From Sphingomonas glaciei (GTDB lineage Bacteria > Pseudomonadota > Alphaproteobacteria > Sphingomonadales > Sphingomonadaceae): 64,000 bases of DNA. Both the position numbers and the translations under genes were made by a program. The notes beneath the pieces were generated by a model. That model had not been told where the DNA came from. It was given only the letters and a program-made list of their open reading frames with translations, and did no database searches. The stretch lies in the NCBI RefSeq assembly GCF_023380025.1, contig NZ_CP097253.1, positions 1,550,001 through 1,614,000 on the forward strand, read 5' to 3'. Of the stretch, positions 51,629-63,640 are shown in pieces (within the stretch, counting starts at the first letter, position 1; every line of letters begins with the position of its first letter).

Positions 51629-53977
51629 TCAGATCCGGAAGCGGGCCGTCGCGTAGATTTCACGCGGGGCCGCCGGGATCGCGACATACTCGCCGGTCGG
51701 TGCCAGCGTTCCCTTGTAGTAATTGTACCGCTTGTTGGTGAGGTTGGTGCCCTCGACCGACAGCTCCAGCCCCTCGATGAAGGTCGGCTCGAACGCCACC
51801 CGCGCGCCCAACAAGGTATATTTGTCCTGGAACGAGGTGGGGTCGGCGGCGGTCAAGAACTGCGATCCCTTGTGCGACAAATCGCCGCGCAGGGTGAGGT
51901 CGCCCGCACCGGTCCGCACCCGGTAGGAGGCGCCGGCATTGACCGACCAGTTGGGAATCTGCGGCACCCGGTCGCCCAGCCTGAACCCGCTCGACAGGGC
52001 GGAGGCCGACAGGGTGTCCAACTTGGCGTCGACATGGCCGACCCCGAGGTTGAGGTCGAGCCCGGCCAGCGGCCGCGCGACCAGTTCCGCTTCGAACCCC
52101 TTGATGTTCGACCCGCCGGCATTGCGGGTGGTGCGGATGTTGGCGTTGGTGATCGGATCGACCGACTGCACCGTCAGCTGGATGTTGCGGTACTTGGAAT
52201 AAAAGCCGGCAATGTTGAAGGTCAGCCGGTTGTCGAACCAGCTGGTCTTCGCGCCCGCTTCGTAACTGGTCAGCTTCTCGGGCTCGTAGCGCGGCGTCGG
52301 GGTCGACGCGACGGTCGAGGCGCCGAAGCCACCTGATTTGAAGCCCTTCGAATAGCTGGTGTAGAACAGCAGGTCGCGGTTTGGCTTGAACTCTAGCGCG
52401 AGACGCGGGGTGAAGCTGTTCCACTTCGCGCTGGCGGTCGAGAACGGCACCACGATCTGACCGTTCTGCGGCCGCCGGACCGAGGTCGAATAGTCCTTCT
52501 TGTCGCGATTGATCCGCGCGCCGACGGTGACACCCAATTGGTCGGTCAGCTTCAGCGTGTTCTGCGTGAACAGGGCGTAGCTGGTCGCCTCCAGCCCAAA
52601 GGTGGTGAAGGTGTTGCCGGCATCGGCTGCAATCGGCACTTGGCCGGCGGCGATCAGCGCTTCGTAGATGCCCTCGAACGAGCGGGTGAAGACGCTGCTG
52701 TCGCCCTTCTCGCGGAAGGCATAAGCACCGACCAGGAAGTTCAGGCGATCGCCCAGCGCGGTGCCGCCAAGCTGGAATTCCTGGCTGTACTGGTTCTGCT
52801 TCAGCGCGGTGCGCGACTGTTGCAAAACGTAAGGCACCTGGTCGCCGTCGACCTCGATCAGCGCGTCGATCGCGCGCCACGCACTGATCGAGCGGAAGGT
52901 GACCGTGTCCGACAGGCGCACGTTGATCACGCCCGACACGCCGCCGATGTCACTGTCGTCCTGCTGCGGCTGAAGCGCATAGACCCGGTAGGGGTCGGGC
53001 GATTCCCACCGTGCGTCGTAGATCGACCCCGCCGGAAGGCCGAGCTGCCCGTTCACGAACGGCGCGGCGATCTGGTTGAAGCGCGCGATCTTGGCCACCG
53101 TGGGGCCGGTCGGCACGAAGTCGATCAGATAACCCGACGGCGGCTTCTGGCGCTGACGGGTGTAATCGCCGGCGACCTTGACGTCGATCGCATCGTTGAC
53201 CCGCGCCTTGATTGCGCCGCGCAGGATCACCCGGCCCTCGCTGGCATAGCGCTGGTTGTCGAGCAGGCGGCGGCCATAGCCGGCGCTGTCGAGCCGCGAG
53301 ACCGAGAGCTTGATCCCCAGCCGGTCCTCGATGATCGGCGTGTTGAGGAGGCCAGTCAGGTCGAACCGGCCGTAGGATCCCGCGCGCGCCTTCACCAGGC
53401 CGCTGAAATCGCCGGTCAGCCGCGGCTCCGTGGTGATGACGTTGATCGCGCCGCCGATCGTGTTGCGGCCGTAGAGCGTGCCCTGCGGGCCCTTCAGCAC
53501 CTCGACCCGCTCGACATCCTCGAGGCTGAGCAGACCGCCGACGCTGCGCGCGATGTACACGTCGTCGACATAGACGCCGATGCCGGGGTCGGTCGGGAAC
53601 TGGAAATCGCCGGTGCCGACGCCGCGGATGTAGCCGGCAAAGGCCGATCCACCGCCGGCCGGGCGGTTGGTCGGGTGAAGCTCGAGGTTGGGCGCGAAGT
53701 TGCTGACATCGCCAAGGTTGTCGATCCCGCGCGCTTCCAGCGCGACGTTGGACAAGGCGGTGACCGACACCGGCGCGTCCTGCAGCCGCTGAGTACGGCG
53801 CTGCGCGGTGACGACGATATCCTCGACACCCGTTTCCGCGACCCGCGCTTCGGTGGTTTCCTGCGTCGTTTCGGTGCTCGACGGCACCGGACCAGCTTGG
53901 GCCGCAGCCGGCGCGGCCAACAGCAGCGCGAGCGGCGACACCGTCGCACTCAGGACGACGAGCCGGAAGCTCCCCAT
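51629..53977 (-). CDS. TonB-dependent receptor 3
   Basis: 782 residues from the ATG behind GGAGGAGA; a longer frame to 54028 includes the operator. Signal peptide to APAAAQ, then EDIVVTAQRRTQRLQDAPVSVTALSN (TonB box and plug of the iron-complex/aromatic receptor type), VEVLKGPQGTLYGRNTIGGAINVITTEP, and a barrel ending EIYATARFRI. This is a different subfamily from the other two receptors. Its neighbour is the AAHS transporter, which suggests uptake of an aromatic acid. The control region shares a dyad with the MFS/P450 region. Confidence 0.92.
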   Translation of the reverse strand: MGSFRLVVLSATVSPLALLLAAPAAAQAGPVPSSTETTQETTEARVAETGVEDIVVTAQRRTQRLQDAPVSVTALSNVALEARGIDNLGDVSNFAPNLELHPTNRPAGGGSAFAGYIRGVGTGDFQFPTDPGIGVYVDDVYIARSVGGLLSLEDVERVEVLKGPQGTLYGRNTIGGAINVITTEPRLTGDFSGLVKARAGSYGRFDLTGLLNTPIIEDRLGIKLSVSRLDSAGYGRRLLDNQRYASEGRVILRGAIKARVNDAIDVKVAGDYTRQRQKPPSGYLIDFVPTGPTVAKIARFNQIAAPFVNGQLGLPAGSIYDARWESPDPYRVYALQPQQDDSDIGGVSGVINVRLSDTVTFRSISAWRAIDALIEVDGDQVPYVLQQSRTALKQNQYSQEFQLGGTALGDRLNFLVGAYAFREKGDSSVFTRSFEGIYEALIAAGQVPIAADAGNTFTTFGLEATSYALFTQNTLKLTDQLGVTVGARINRDKKDYSTSVRRPQNGQIVVPFSTASAKWNSFTPRLALEFKPNRDLLFYTSYSKGFKSGGFGASTVASTPTPRYEPEKLTSYEAGAKTSWFDNRLTFNIAGFYSKYRNIQLTVQSVDPITNANIRTTRNAGGSNIKGFEAELVARPLAGLDLNLGVGHVDAKLDTLSASALSSGFRLGDRVPQIPNWSVNAGASYRVRTGAGDLTLRGDLSHKGSQFLTAADPTSFQDKYTLLGARVAFEPTFIEGLELSVEGTNLTNKRYNYYKGTLAPTGEYVAIPAAPREIYATARFRI

Positions 53978-54026
53978 GGCTTTCTCTCCTCCAATGCCAC
54001 CGGGCAACACTGACCCGCCAACCGGC

Positions 54027-54057
54027 AATGGCTATGAAGCAAAGCTATTCTTGTCAA
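54027..54057 (-). promoter_or_regulatory. promoter and dyad operator of TonB receptor 3
   Basis: AATGGCT-N9-AGCTATT (54027-54049), inverted repeat with one mismatch, next to a minus-strand TTGACA (54057-54052). Both the dyad and its position relative to TTGACA match the site at 50331-50362 (shared GCTATG and TGTCAAC on the plus strand). Confidence 0.6.
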
Positions 54058-54084
54058 CAATCCGGCCTGATGAAAGTTGGATGA

Positions 54085-55407
54085 TCAGACCGGTTGTGCG
54101 GCAGCCGTGGCTTTCTGACGCAGGAACAGCAGTGCCGCCGCCGCGATCAGCGACCCCGCGCTCATCAGGATGGCGACGGTTTGCAACCCCTGCCCGGCCG
54201 CGAACAGCAGCCCGGCCAGCGCCGGCGCCAGCGCCGATCCGCCACGACCGATGCCGATCACGAATCCGGTCGCCGTCGCCCGCACCGCGGTCGGGAAACT
54301 CTGGGCGATCAGCGCGTAAAGCCCGACCACCCCGGCATTGGTGGCAAAGCCCGCGCAGGCCGCGACCAGCGACAGCCCAGCGAGATCGCTCTGCCCGCCG
54401 CCGAACAGGATCACCAGCGCGGTCGACAGCAGCATGGCGGCGATGGTCAGTGCCAGCAGCCGGACCTTGCCGGTTAGCAGCCCAAGGATCAGCGATCCGG
54501 TTGCCCCGCCGACGCTTGCCCACACCAGCACACCGGCCGCCTGGGGCGGCGGGAAGCCCATGTCGACCACGATCTTCGGAATCCACTTGAGGATGAAATA
54601 GAAGGTCATGATGTGGCTCAGGTAGGCCAGGGTCAGGACGATCGTCGGCCGGATCAGCCCGGGCGAGAAGAGGTTGACGACCGGTGCCCGTGAGCGGACC
54701 TCGCCGCCGTCGGGCTCGACCAGGGCTTCGACCGGGGCATGCCCCATCCGCCGCAGCGTGTGATTGATCCGTTCCAGCGTGTCGGGCCGGCGGCGGGTCA
54801 TCTGGAACGCCACCGATTCCGGCGCACGCCACAGGACCAAGGGGATGAACAGCACGCTGCAGATCGCGCCGAACACGAACACCGCGCGCCAGTCGTAATG
54901 CGCCAGCAGGACCGCCGAGATCGAGCCGCCGATGATGGTCCCGACCGGATAGCCGGCCGCCATCAGCACCACCGCCAGCGAACGATGCTTCTCATTGGCC
55001 GCTTCCGCCACCGCCGCATTGGTCGCCGCCAGCATCCCGCCGATGCCAAGCCCGGTCAGCACCCGCCACAGCGACAAGGTGACGACGTCGTGCGAGGTCG
55101 CCGCGCCCAGCATGCCGACCGTCATCAGGCCAAGGCAGCCAAGGATGGTGGTCCGCCGCCCGAGCTTGTCGGCCATACCGCCCAGCAGCAGCGAGCCGAT
55201 CGCCATGCCGATCAACTCCATCGACAGCACGAAGCCGAGCGCGGCGCGATCGATGCCCCAGTCCGCCGCAATGCCGGGCGAGGCGAAGCTGATCGACAGC
55301 ACGTCGAACCCGTCCAGCGCGTTCAGGCCGACCATGATCGCGACGATGCCCCACTGGGCCCGGGTCATTGGCTCCCGGTTGATGATGACGCGCGGATCCT
55401 GACTCAT
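54085..55407 (-). CDS. aromatic acid:H+ symporter (AAHS family MFS)
   Basis: 440 residues from the ATG at 55407; the longer frame to 55461 lacks support. Twelve helices with the AAHS signature LNALDGFDVLSISFASPGIAADWG (the DGxD motif in helix 1 needed for aromatic acid transport in PcaK) and LGGMADKLGRRTTIL in the 2-3 loop. It probably imports protocatechuate, vanillate or ferulate from the periplasm. Divergent from core-metE. Confidence 0.9.
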   Translation of the reverse strand: MSQDPRVIINREPMTRAQWGIVAIMVGLNALDGFDVLSISFASPGIAADWGIDRAALGFVLSMELIGMAIGSLLLGGMADKLGRRTTILGCLGLMTVGMLGAATSHDVVTLSLWRVLTGLGIGGMLAATNAAVAEAANEKHRSLAVVLMAAGYPVGTIIGGSISAVLLAHYDWRAVFVFGAICSVLFIPLVLWRAPESVAFQMTRRRPDTLERINHTLRRMGHAPVEALVEPDGGEVRSRAPVVNLFSPGLIRPTIVLTLAYLSHIMTFYFILKWIPKIVVDMGFPPPQAAGVLVWASVGGATGSLILGLLTGKVRLLALTIAAMLLSTALVILFGGGQSDLAGLSLVAACAGFATNAGVVGLYALIAQSFPTAVRATATGFVIGIGRGGSALAPALAGLLFAAGQGLQTVAILMSAGSLIAAAALLFLRQKATAAAQPV

Positions 55408-55552
55408 GGCGTGGCCCAACCCCTCCCAAGGCTTTGTTATAAGCCGCAACATAGCCACCATTTCGCGCCGTCTACAATGGCTTGCGCAAAGCCGCCGATC
55501 CGCCCTACCCAGCGGGTCGTTTGCTTAACCTACGAATTGCCTCGGAGATCTG
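55408..55552. promoter_or_regulatory. divergent region between the AAHS transporter and core-MetE
   Basis: 145 bases. AAGCCGCAACATAGCC at about 55443-55458 faintly resembles the dyad of 54027-54049 but has shorter spacing. No other clear element; CGGAGA precedes the ATG at 55553. Confidence 0.25.
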
Positions 55553-56643
55553 ATGACCAAGCCGCCGTTCCGTGCCGATCATGTCGGCAGCTTCCTCCGT
55601 CCGGCCACGCTGATCGAGGCGCGTGCGGCGCATCGTGCCGGCACGGTCGACGCCGCCGAACTTCGCAGCGTCGAGGACGAGGCGATCCGCGGCGTGGTCG
55701 CTTTCCAGGAGGGGCTCGGCCTCCAGTCGATCACCGACGGGGAATTCCGGCGGACCTATTTTCACACCGACTTCCTGCTCCAGCTCGACGGCGTCGACGA
55801 GGCCGGGGGCACGCAGGTCAAGTTCCACCAGCATGGCGGCAAGGAACTCGCCTACGCCCCGCCGGTGATGAAGATCACCGGGCCGATCCGGCACGTGACC
55901 GACATCCAGCGCGCGGATTACGAATTCCTCGCTTCCTGCACCGACCGAACGCCCAAGGTGACGATCCCCTCGCCCACCATGCTGCACTTCCGCGGTGGGC
56001 GTGAGGCAATCGACGCGGCGGCCTATCCCGACCTCGAGCATTTCTACACCGACCTCGCCGCTGCCTATCGCGCCGAGATCGCCAGCCTGGCCGACGCCGG
56101 CTGCCGCTACCTCCAGCTCGACGACACCAACCTCGCCTATCTGTGTGACGACACCCAGCGCGAGAATGCCCGCAAGCGCGGCATGGACCCCGACGAGCTG
56201 CCGCGGCTCTACGCCCGCCTGATCAATGAAAGCATCCGCGACCGGCCCGAGGACATGGTGGTCGGAGTCCACCTCTGCCGCGGCAACTATCGCTCATCGT
56301 GGGCGGCCGAGGGTGGCTACGAGCCGGTCGCCGAAGTGCTGTTCAACGAGCTGGAGATCGACAGCTACTTCCTCGAATATGACGATCCCCGCTCGGGCGA
56401 CTTTGCGCCGCTGCGCTTCCTCCCCAAGGGCAAGACCGTGGTGCTCGGCCTGGTCACGACTAAGCTCGGCGAGCTTGAGGAGCCGGACGATATCCGCCGC
56501 CGGATCGACGAGGCCGCGCAGTTCGCGCCGCTCGATCAGCTGGCGCTGTCGCCCCAATGCGGCTTCTCCTCGACTGTCCACGGCAACGACATCGAGATCG
56601 AGCAGCAGGCGGCCAAGATGCGGCTGGTAATCGACGTCGCGCG

Positions 56644-56665
<22 letters not shown>
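55553..56665 (+). CDS. core-MetE: C-terminal-domain-only cobalamin-independent methionine synthase family protein
   Basis: 370 residues, half the size of MetE, equal to its catalytic C-terminal domain: RADHVGSFLRPATLIEAR, DGEFRRTYFHTDFL, IPSPTMLHFRGG, YLQLDDTNLAYLCD, VGVHLCRGNYRSSW (His and Cys zinc ligands), ELEIDSYFLEYDD (Glu) and LALSPQCGFSSTV (last Cys). Such single-domain proteins bind zinc and a thiol and move a methyl group; the donor is often not methyl-folate. In a region that makes methyl-tetrahydrofolate from vanillate it might recover methyl groups as methionine, or process another methylated compound. Unproven. Confidence 0.85.
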
Positions 56666-59735
<3,070 letters not shown>

Positions 59736-59743
<8 letters not shown>

Positions 59744-60407
59744 ATTTCAGACCCATCGGCTCGAGCTTGCCCCGCATGTCGTAGATGTCGAGCCCGAGCT
59801 CGCCCGCCGCGAGCCGCTTGCGCTTGTCTTCCTCCGCCGCCTCGCGTGCCTGCGCTTTCTTCAGCACCTCGGCGGCATCGGCGCGCCTGACCACGCACAC
59901 CCCGTCGTCGTCGGCGACGATCACGTCCCCGGCCTCGATCGCCGCCCCGGCGCAGACGATCGGCACGTTGACCGAGCCCAGCGTGGCCTTGACCGTCCCC
60001 TGCGCGAACACCGCGCGCGACCACACCGGAAAGCCCATCTGCGTCAGGTCGCGGACGTCGCGCACACCGGCGTCGATCACGAGTCCACGGCACCCTCGGG
60101 CCATCGCGCTGGTGGCGAGCAGGTCGCCGAAATAGCCGTCGACGCACGGCGAGGTCGGCGCGAGCACCAATATGTCGCCCTCGCCCAATTGCTCGATTGC
60201 GACATGCAGCATCCAATTGTCGCCCGGCGGCGCGGAGATCGTCACCGCGCTGCCGGCGATCCGCGCACCGGGATAGATCGGCCGCAGCTGGTGGCCGAGC
60301 AGCCCGATCCGTCCCTGCGCTTCATGCACCGTGGCGACGCCGGCGGCGCCCAGCCCGTCGATAACGTCAGCGGCTGCCCGCTCGATGTTCTGGACGACGA
60401 CTGCCAT
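59736..60407 (-). CDS. ligK: 4-carboxy-4-hydroxy-2-oxoadipate aldolase
   Basis: 223 residues from the ATG behind GAGGAG, close to LigK's length. Class II pyruvate aldolase of the HMG/CHA family: [34 protein letters not shown] with the Arg-Asp pair for metal and pyruvate binding, and [14 protein letters not shown]. It splits 4-carboxy-4-hydroxy-2-oxoadipate into pyruvate and oxaloacetate, the last step of the pathway. First gene of the ligK-ligU-ligI-MFS operon. Confidence 0.94.
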
Positions 60408-60502
60408 GCACTGCTCCTCTATATGGTCCCCGGCCTCCCGGAGGCGGGCGGACTTTGCCAATCGAAGTTGCATGGCCCCCATAAGCAAATATTATAGAAG
60501 CC
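60408..60502. promoter_or_regulatory. ligK-ligR divergent promoter with LysR-type box
   Basis: TAAGCAAATATTA (60482-60494) has the T-N11-A form of a LysR binding site and is partly palindromic. On the minus strand it overlaps TATAAT (60496-60491), the probable -10 of ligK, giving a leader of about 77 bases. No good -35 is present, as expected for an activated promoter. Confidence 0.6.
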
Positions 60503-61702
60503 ATGCAGCCGTTCGACTTCAACCTGCGCCACCTGCGCGCGCTTGGCGAGATAAGGTCGCACGGCAGCCTCAACCGCGCGGCGGAGGCGGCAGGGCTGTC
60601 GCAGCCGGCGCTGACCCAAGGTCTGAGCAAGATCGAGCGGCAGCTTGGCCAGCAATTGTTTCACCGCACGCACGAGGGCATGGCGCCGACCGCGGCCGGG
60701 CTTGCGCTGTCGGAACGGGCCGAGCGCGCCTTCGCCTCGCTCGCTGCCGGTCCGCGCCGAGGCGGAGCGCGCGGTTTTGCCCGGCCCGACCGGTTGATGA
60801 CCGCGACGCAGGCCTCGGCCTTTCTCCATTTCGCCGATGCCGGCGGGTTCAGCGGCGGTGCGTCGGCCAGCGGCCTGTCGCAGCCCGCGATCCACCGGGC
60901 GGTGCGCGAATTGGAGCAGATCTGGGGCGTGGCCCTTGCAGAACGGCGCGGCCGCGGGATGGTCTTGACCCCCGCCGGGCGCAGCCTCGCCCGCGCCATC
61001 CGCCTCGCCGCGCGGGAGATTGCGGCAGGCATCGAGGAAGCGCTCGGCGACACCGGCGTGGGCGGACGGATCACCATCGGCGCCATGCCGCTCAGCCGCG
61101 CCCTGCTCGTCCCCCGCGCTCTTGCCGAGTTCGTCAGGCACGCCCCGGCGACCATCGTCGACGTGGTGGAGGGCTCCTGGCGCGAGCTGATTGATCCGCT
61201 GCGGGAAGGCTCGATCGACCTGATGGTTGGCGCGATCCGGCCCGAGCCGCCGCCGGGGATCGAGCAACAGCCCCTGTTCGACGATTCGCTGTCGGTTTTC
61301 GCCCGTGCGGGCCATCCGCTTGCCGAACGTGCGAACGTCGGAATCCCGGAACTGGCGCAGCAGGCGTGGGTGGTCGGCCCGGCAGGAACCCCGCTTCGCA
61401 GCCACTGGAGCGACCTGTTCGCCGGCGCGTCGGCCCCACCGGCGGTCCCGATCGAATGCGGGTCGGTGATGGTGATCCGCGGGCTGCTGGCACAAAGCGA
61501 CCTCCTTACCCTGCTGTCGGCCGACCAGGTGGCGCTGGAAGTGGAGGCCGGAATGCTGGTCCGGATCCCGATCGAACTGCCCGGAACGGTCCGCACCATC
61601 GGCATCGCAACGCGGGCCGGGTGGCGGCCGACCCGTGCCCAGTCGCGTCTGATCGGCCTCCTCCAACAAGCCAGCGGCAGCACAAGACATCAGCAAAACT
61701 GA
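60503..61702 (+). CDS. ligR: LysR-type regulator with two DNA-binding domains (LigR candidate)
   Basis: 399 residues, about 100 more than usual. The first winged helix is at 7-66 (LRHLRALGEIRSHGSLNRAAEAAGLSQPALTQGLSKIERQLGQQLFHRT). A second, similar one is at 98-157 (LMTATQASAFLHFADAGGFSGGASASGLSQPAIHRAVRELEQIWGVALAERRGRG, with TPAGRSLARAI after it). The effector domain follows at about 180-395. Divergent from ligK and upstream of ligJ-ligA, it is the likely activator of the protocatechuate 4,5-cleavage genes. Whether SYK-6 LigR has this tandem layout I cannot confirm; orthology is inferred from position. Confidence 0.85.
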   Translation: MQPFDFNLRHLRALGEIRSHGSLNRAAEAAGLSQPALTQGLSKIERQLGQQLFHRTHEGMAPTAAGLALSERAERAFASLAAGPRRGGARGFARPDRLMTATQASAFLHFADAGGFSGGASASGLSQPAIHRAVRELEQIWGVALAERRGRGMVLTPAGRSLARAIRLAAREIAAGIEEALGDTGVGGRITIGAMPLSRALLVPRALAEFVRHAPATIVDVVEGSWRELIDPLREGSIDLMVGAIRPEPPPGIEQQPLFDDSLSVFARAGHPLAERANVGIPELAQQAWVVGPAGTPLRSHWSDLFAGASAPPAVPIECGSVMVIRGLLAQSDLLTLLSADQVALEVEAGMLVRIPIELPGTVRTIGIATRAGWRPTRAQSRLIGLLQQASGSTRHQQN

Positions 61703-61760
61703 TAGCTGGCGGCGCATTTGGATTGGTGGCGGGGGTGCGTCATCCCCTAGGCGCGACGGT

Positions 61761-62624
61761 GTGACGGAGGCTCTGACCTTTATCGGCTTCGGCGAGGCAG
61801 GCGCTGCCTTTGCCCGTCCCGGTGCGGCCGCCTTCGACCTCAAGACCCAGGCGGCCGCCACCCGCGCCGCCAAGCTGCTCGACTATGCCACTGCCGGAGT
61901 GACCGGTGCCGACAGCGCCGCGCATGCCGTCGCGAGTGCGCAAGTCATCCTGTCGCTCGTCACCGCGGACCAGGCGCTGGACGCGGCAAGCCAGTACGCC
62001 CCGAGCATGCCGGTCGGTGCACTCTACCTCGACATGAACAGCGTCGCGCCCTCCACCAAGCGTGCCGCAGCAAAGGCCGTGACGGCCGCCGGTGCGCATT
62101 ATGTCGACGTGGCAATCATGTCGCCGGTGCTTCCCGCGCGCCACGCGGTCCCCCTGCTGGTCTCCGGCGATCGCGCGCAGGACGCCGCCGAAGGCCTCCG
62201 CGCCTATGGCTTCACCGACGTCACCGTGGTCGGCAATCGGATCGGCGACGCTTCTGCAATCAAGATGATCCGCTCGGTCATGGTCAAGGGCATGGAGGCG
62301 CTCACCGCCGAATGCCTGCTCGCCGCGCATCGTGCCGGGGTCACCGAGGCGGTCCTCGCCTCGCTCGACTCCTCGCGCGACCAGGCCGGCTGGACTTCTC
62401 GCGCCGACTATAATCTCGACCGGATGCTGGTCCATGGCCTGCGCCGTGCCGCCGAGATGGAGGAAGTGGCGCGCACCCTCGACGATCTCGGGGTCGAACC
62501 GGCGCTGACCCGCGGCACGATCCGGCGCCAGCGAGAACTTGGCCGTCTGGGGATCAGCCCCGCCGCCGGCCTCGCCGCCAAGCTCGAACAGATCGACCCC
62601 GGCCGGGCAGAGGAAGCCGCATGA
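61761..62624 (+). CDS. NAD(P)-dependent oxidoreductase, 6-phosphogluconate dehydrogenase-like with DUF1932
   Basis: 287 residues from a GTG with no clear ribosome binding site. Rossmann motif LTFIGFGEAGAAFA at the start, VILSLVTADQALDAA, LYLDMNSVAPSTKR, YVDVAIMSPVLPARHAVPLLVSG, then a helical domain with SAIKMIRSVMVKGMEALTAECLLAAHRAGV, as in the beta-hydroxyacid dehydrogenase superfamily with a DUF1932 C-terminus. It is not LigC, which has a GFO/IDH/MocA fold. It overlaps ligJ by ATGA and may act on a 4-oxalomesaconate-related hydroxy acid; the reaction is unknown. Confidence 0.85.
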   Translation: MTEALTFIGFGEAGAAFARPGAAAFDLKTQAAATRAAKLLDYATAGVTGADSAAHAVASAQVILSLVTADQALDAASQYAPSMPVGALYLDMNSVAPSTKRAAAKAVTAAGAHYVDVAIMSPVLPARHAVPLLVSGDRAQDAAEGLRAYGFTDVTVVGNRIGDASAIKMIRSVMVKGMEALTAECLLAAHRAGVTEAVLASLDSSRDQAGWTSRADYNLDRMLVHGLRRAAEMEEVARTLDDLGVEPALTRGTIRRQRELGRLGISPAAGLAAKLEQIDPGRAEEAA

Positions 62625-63640
62625 TCATCGACTGCCACGGCCACTACACCGTGCTTCCGCAGGCGCATGACAGCTGGCGCGAGGCGCAGGTCGCCGCCTT
62701 TAAGGCCGGCGAGCCCGCCCCGCCCTATCCCGACATCTCCGACGAGGAGATCCGCGCCACCATCGATGCCAACCAGCTGCGCTTGATCCGCGAGCGCGGC
62801 TCCGACCTCACCATCTTTTCGCCGCGCGCCTCGGCGATGGCCCCGCACGTCGGCGACGAAGCGGTGGCGATCGAGTGGGCGACCCGCTGCAACGACCTGA
62901 TTGCCCGCGTCGTCGGCCTCTATCACGAGACCTTCGCCGGCGTGTGCATGTTGCCGCAAAGCCCCAAGGCCGACATGGTCGGCTCGATCGCCGAGCTTCG
63001 CCGCTGCGTCACCGAGCTCGGCTTCATCGGCTGCAACCTCAACCCCGATCCCGGCGGCGGCCACTTCACCCACCCGCCGCTGACCGACCGCTACTGGTAT
63101 CCCTTCTACGAGGAGATGGTCGGGCTCGACGTGCCGGCGATGATCCACGTCTCGGGCAGCTGCAATCCCGCCATGCACGCCACCGGCGGCTATTACATCG
63201 CCGCCGACACCGTCGCCTTCATGCAATTGCTGCAGGGCGACTTGTTCGCCGACTTCCCGACCTTGCGGTTCATCATCCCCCACGGCGGCGGCGCGGTGCC
63301 CTATCACTGGGGCCGTTACCGCGGGCTCGCCGACATGCTGAAAAAGCCGGCGCTGGGCACCCACCTGATGAACAACATCTTCTTCGACACCTGCGTCTAC
63401 CACCAGCCGGGCGTCGACCTGCTGGCCGACGTCATCGACAACAAGAACATCCTGTTCGGGTCGGAGATGGTCGGCGCGGTGCGCGGGATCGATCCGACCA
63501 CCGGTCATTATTTCGACGACACCAAACGCTATGTCGACGCGCTGGACATCAGCGATGCGGAGCGCAGCGCCATTTTCGAAGGCAATGCCCGCCGCGTCTT
63601 CCCGCGCCTCGACACCCTCTTGAAGGAACGCGGCTTATGA
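62621..63640 (+). CDS. ligJ: 4-oxalomesaconate hydratase
   Basis: 339 residues of the amidohydrolase fold, similar in length and content to LigJ: IIDCHGHYTVLPQ (metal-binding HxH), DLTIFSPRASAMAPHVGD, GCNLNPDPGGGHFTHPPLTDRYWYP, IHVSGSCNPAMHATGGYYIAADT and FIIPHGGGAVPYHWGRYRGLADM. It adds water to 4-oxalomesaconate, forming the substrate of LigK. Overlaps the oxidoreductase upstream and ligA downstream by ATGA. Confidence 0.94.
   Translation: MIIDCHGHYTVLPQAHDSWREAQVAAFKAGEPAPPYPDISDEEIRATIDANQLRLIRERGSDLTIFSPRASAMAPHVGDEAVAIEWATRCNDLIARVVGLYHETFAGVCMLPQSPKADMVGSIAELRRCVTELGFIGCNLNPDPGGGHFTHPPLTDRYWYPFYEEMVGLDVPAMIHVSGSCNPAMHATGGYYIAADTVAFMQLLQGDLFADFPTLRFIIPHGGGAVPYHWGRYRGLADMLKKPALGTHLMNNIFFDTCVYHQPGVDLLADVIDNKNILFGSEMVGAVRGIDPTTGHYFDDTKRYVDALDISDAERSAIFEGNARRVFPRLDTLLKERGL

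Noticed and set aside
61761..62624. LigC, 4-carboxy-2-hydroxymuconate-6-semialdehyde dehydrogenase
   Set aside because: LigC has a GFO/IDH/MocA fold and normally follows ligB; this protein has a 6-phosphogluconate-dehydrogenase-like fold with DUF1932.
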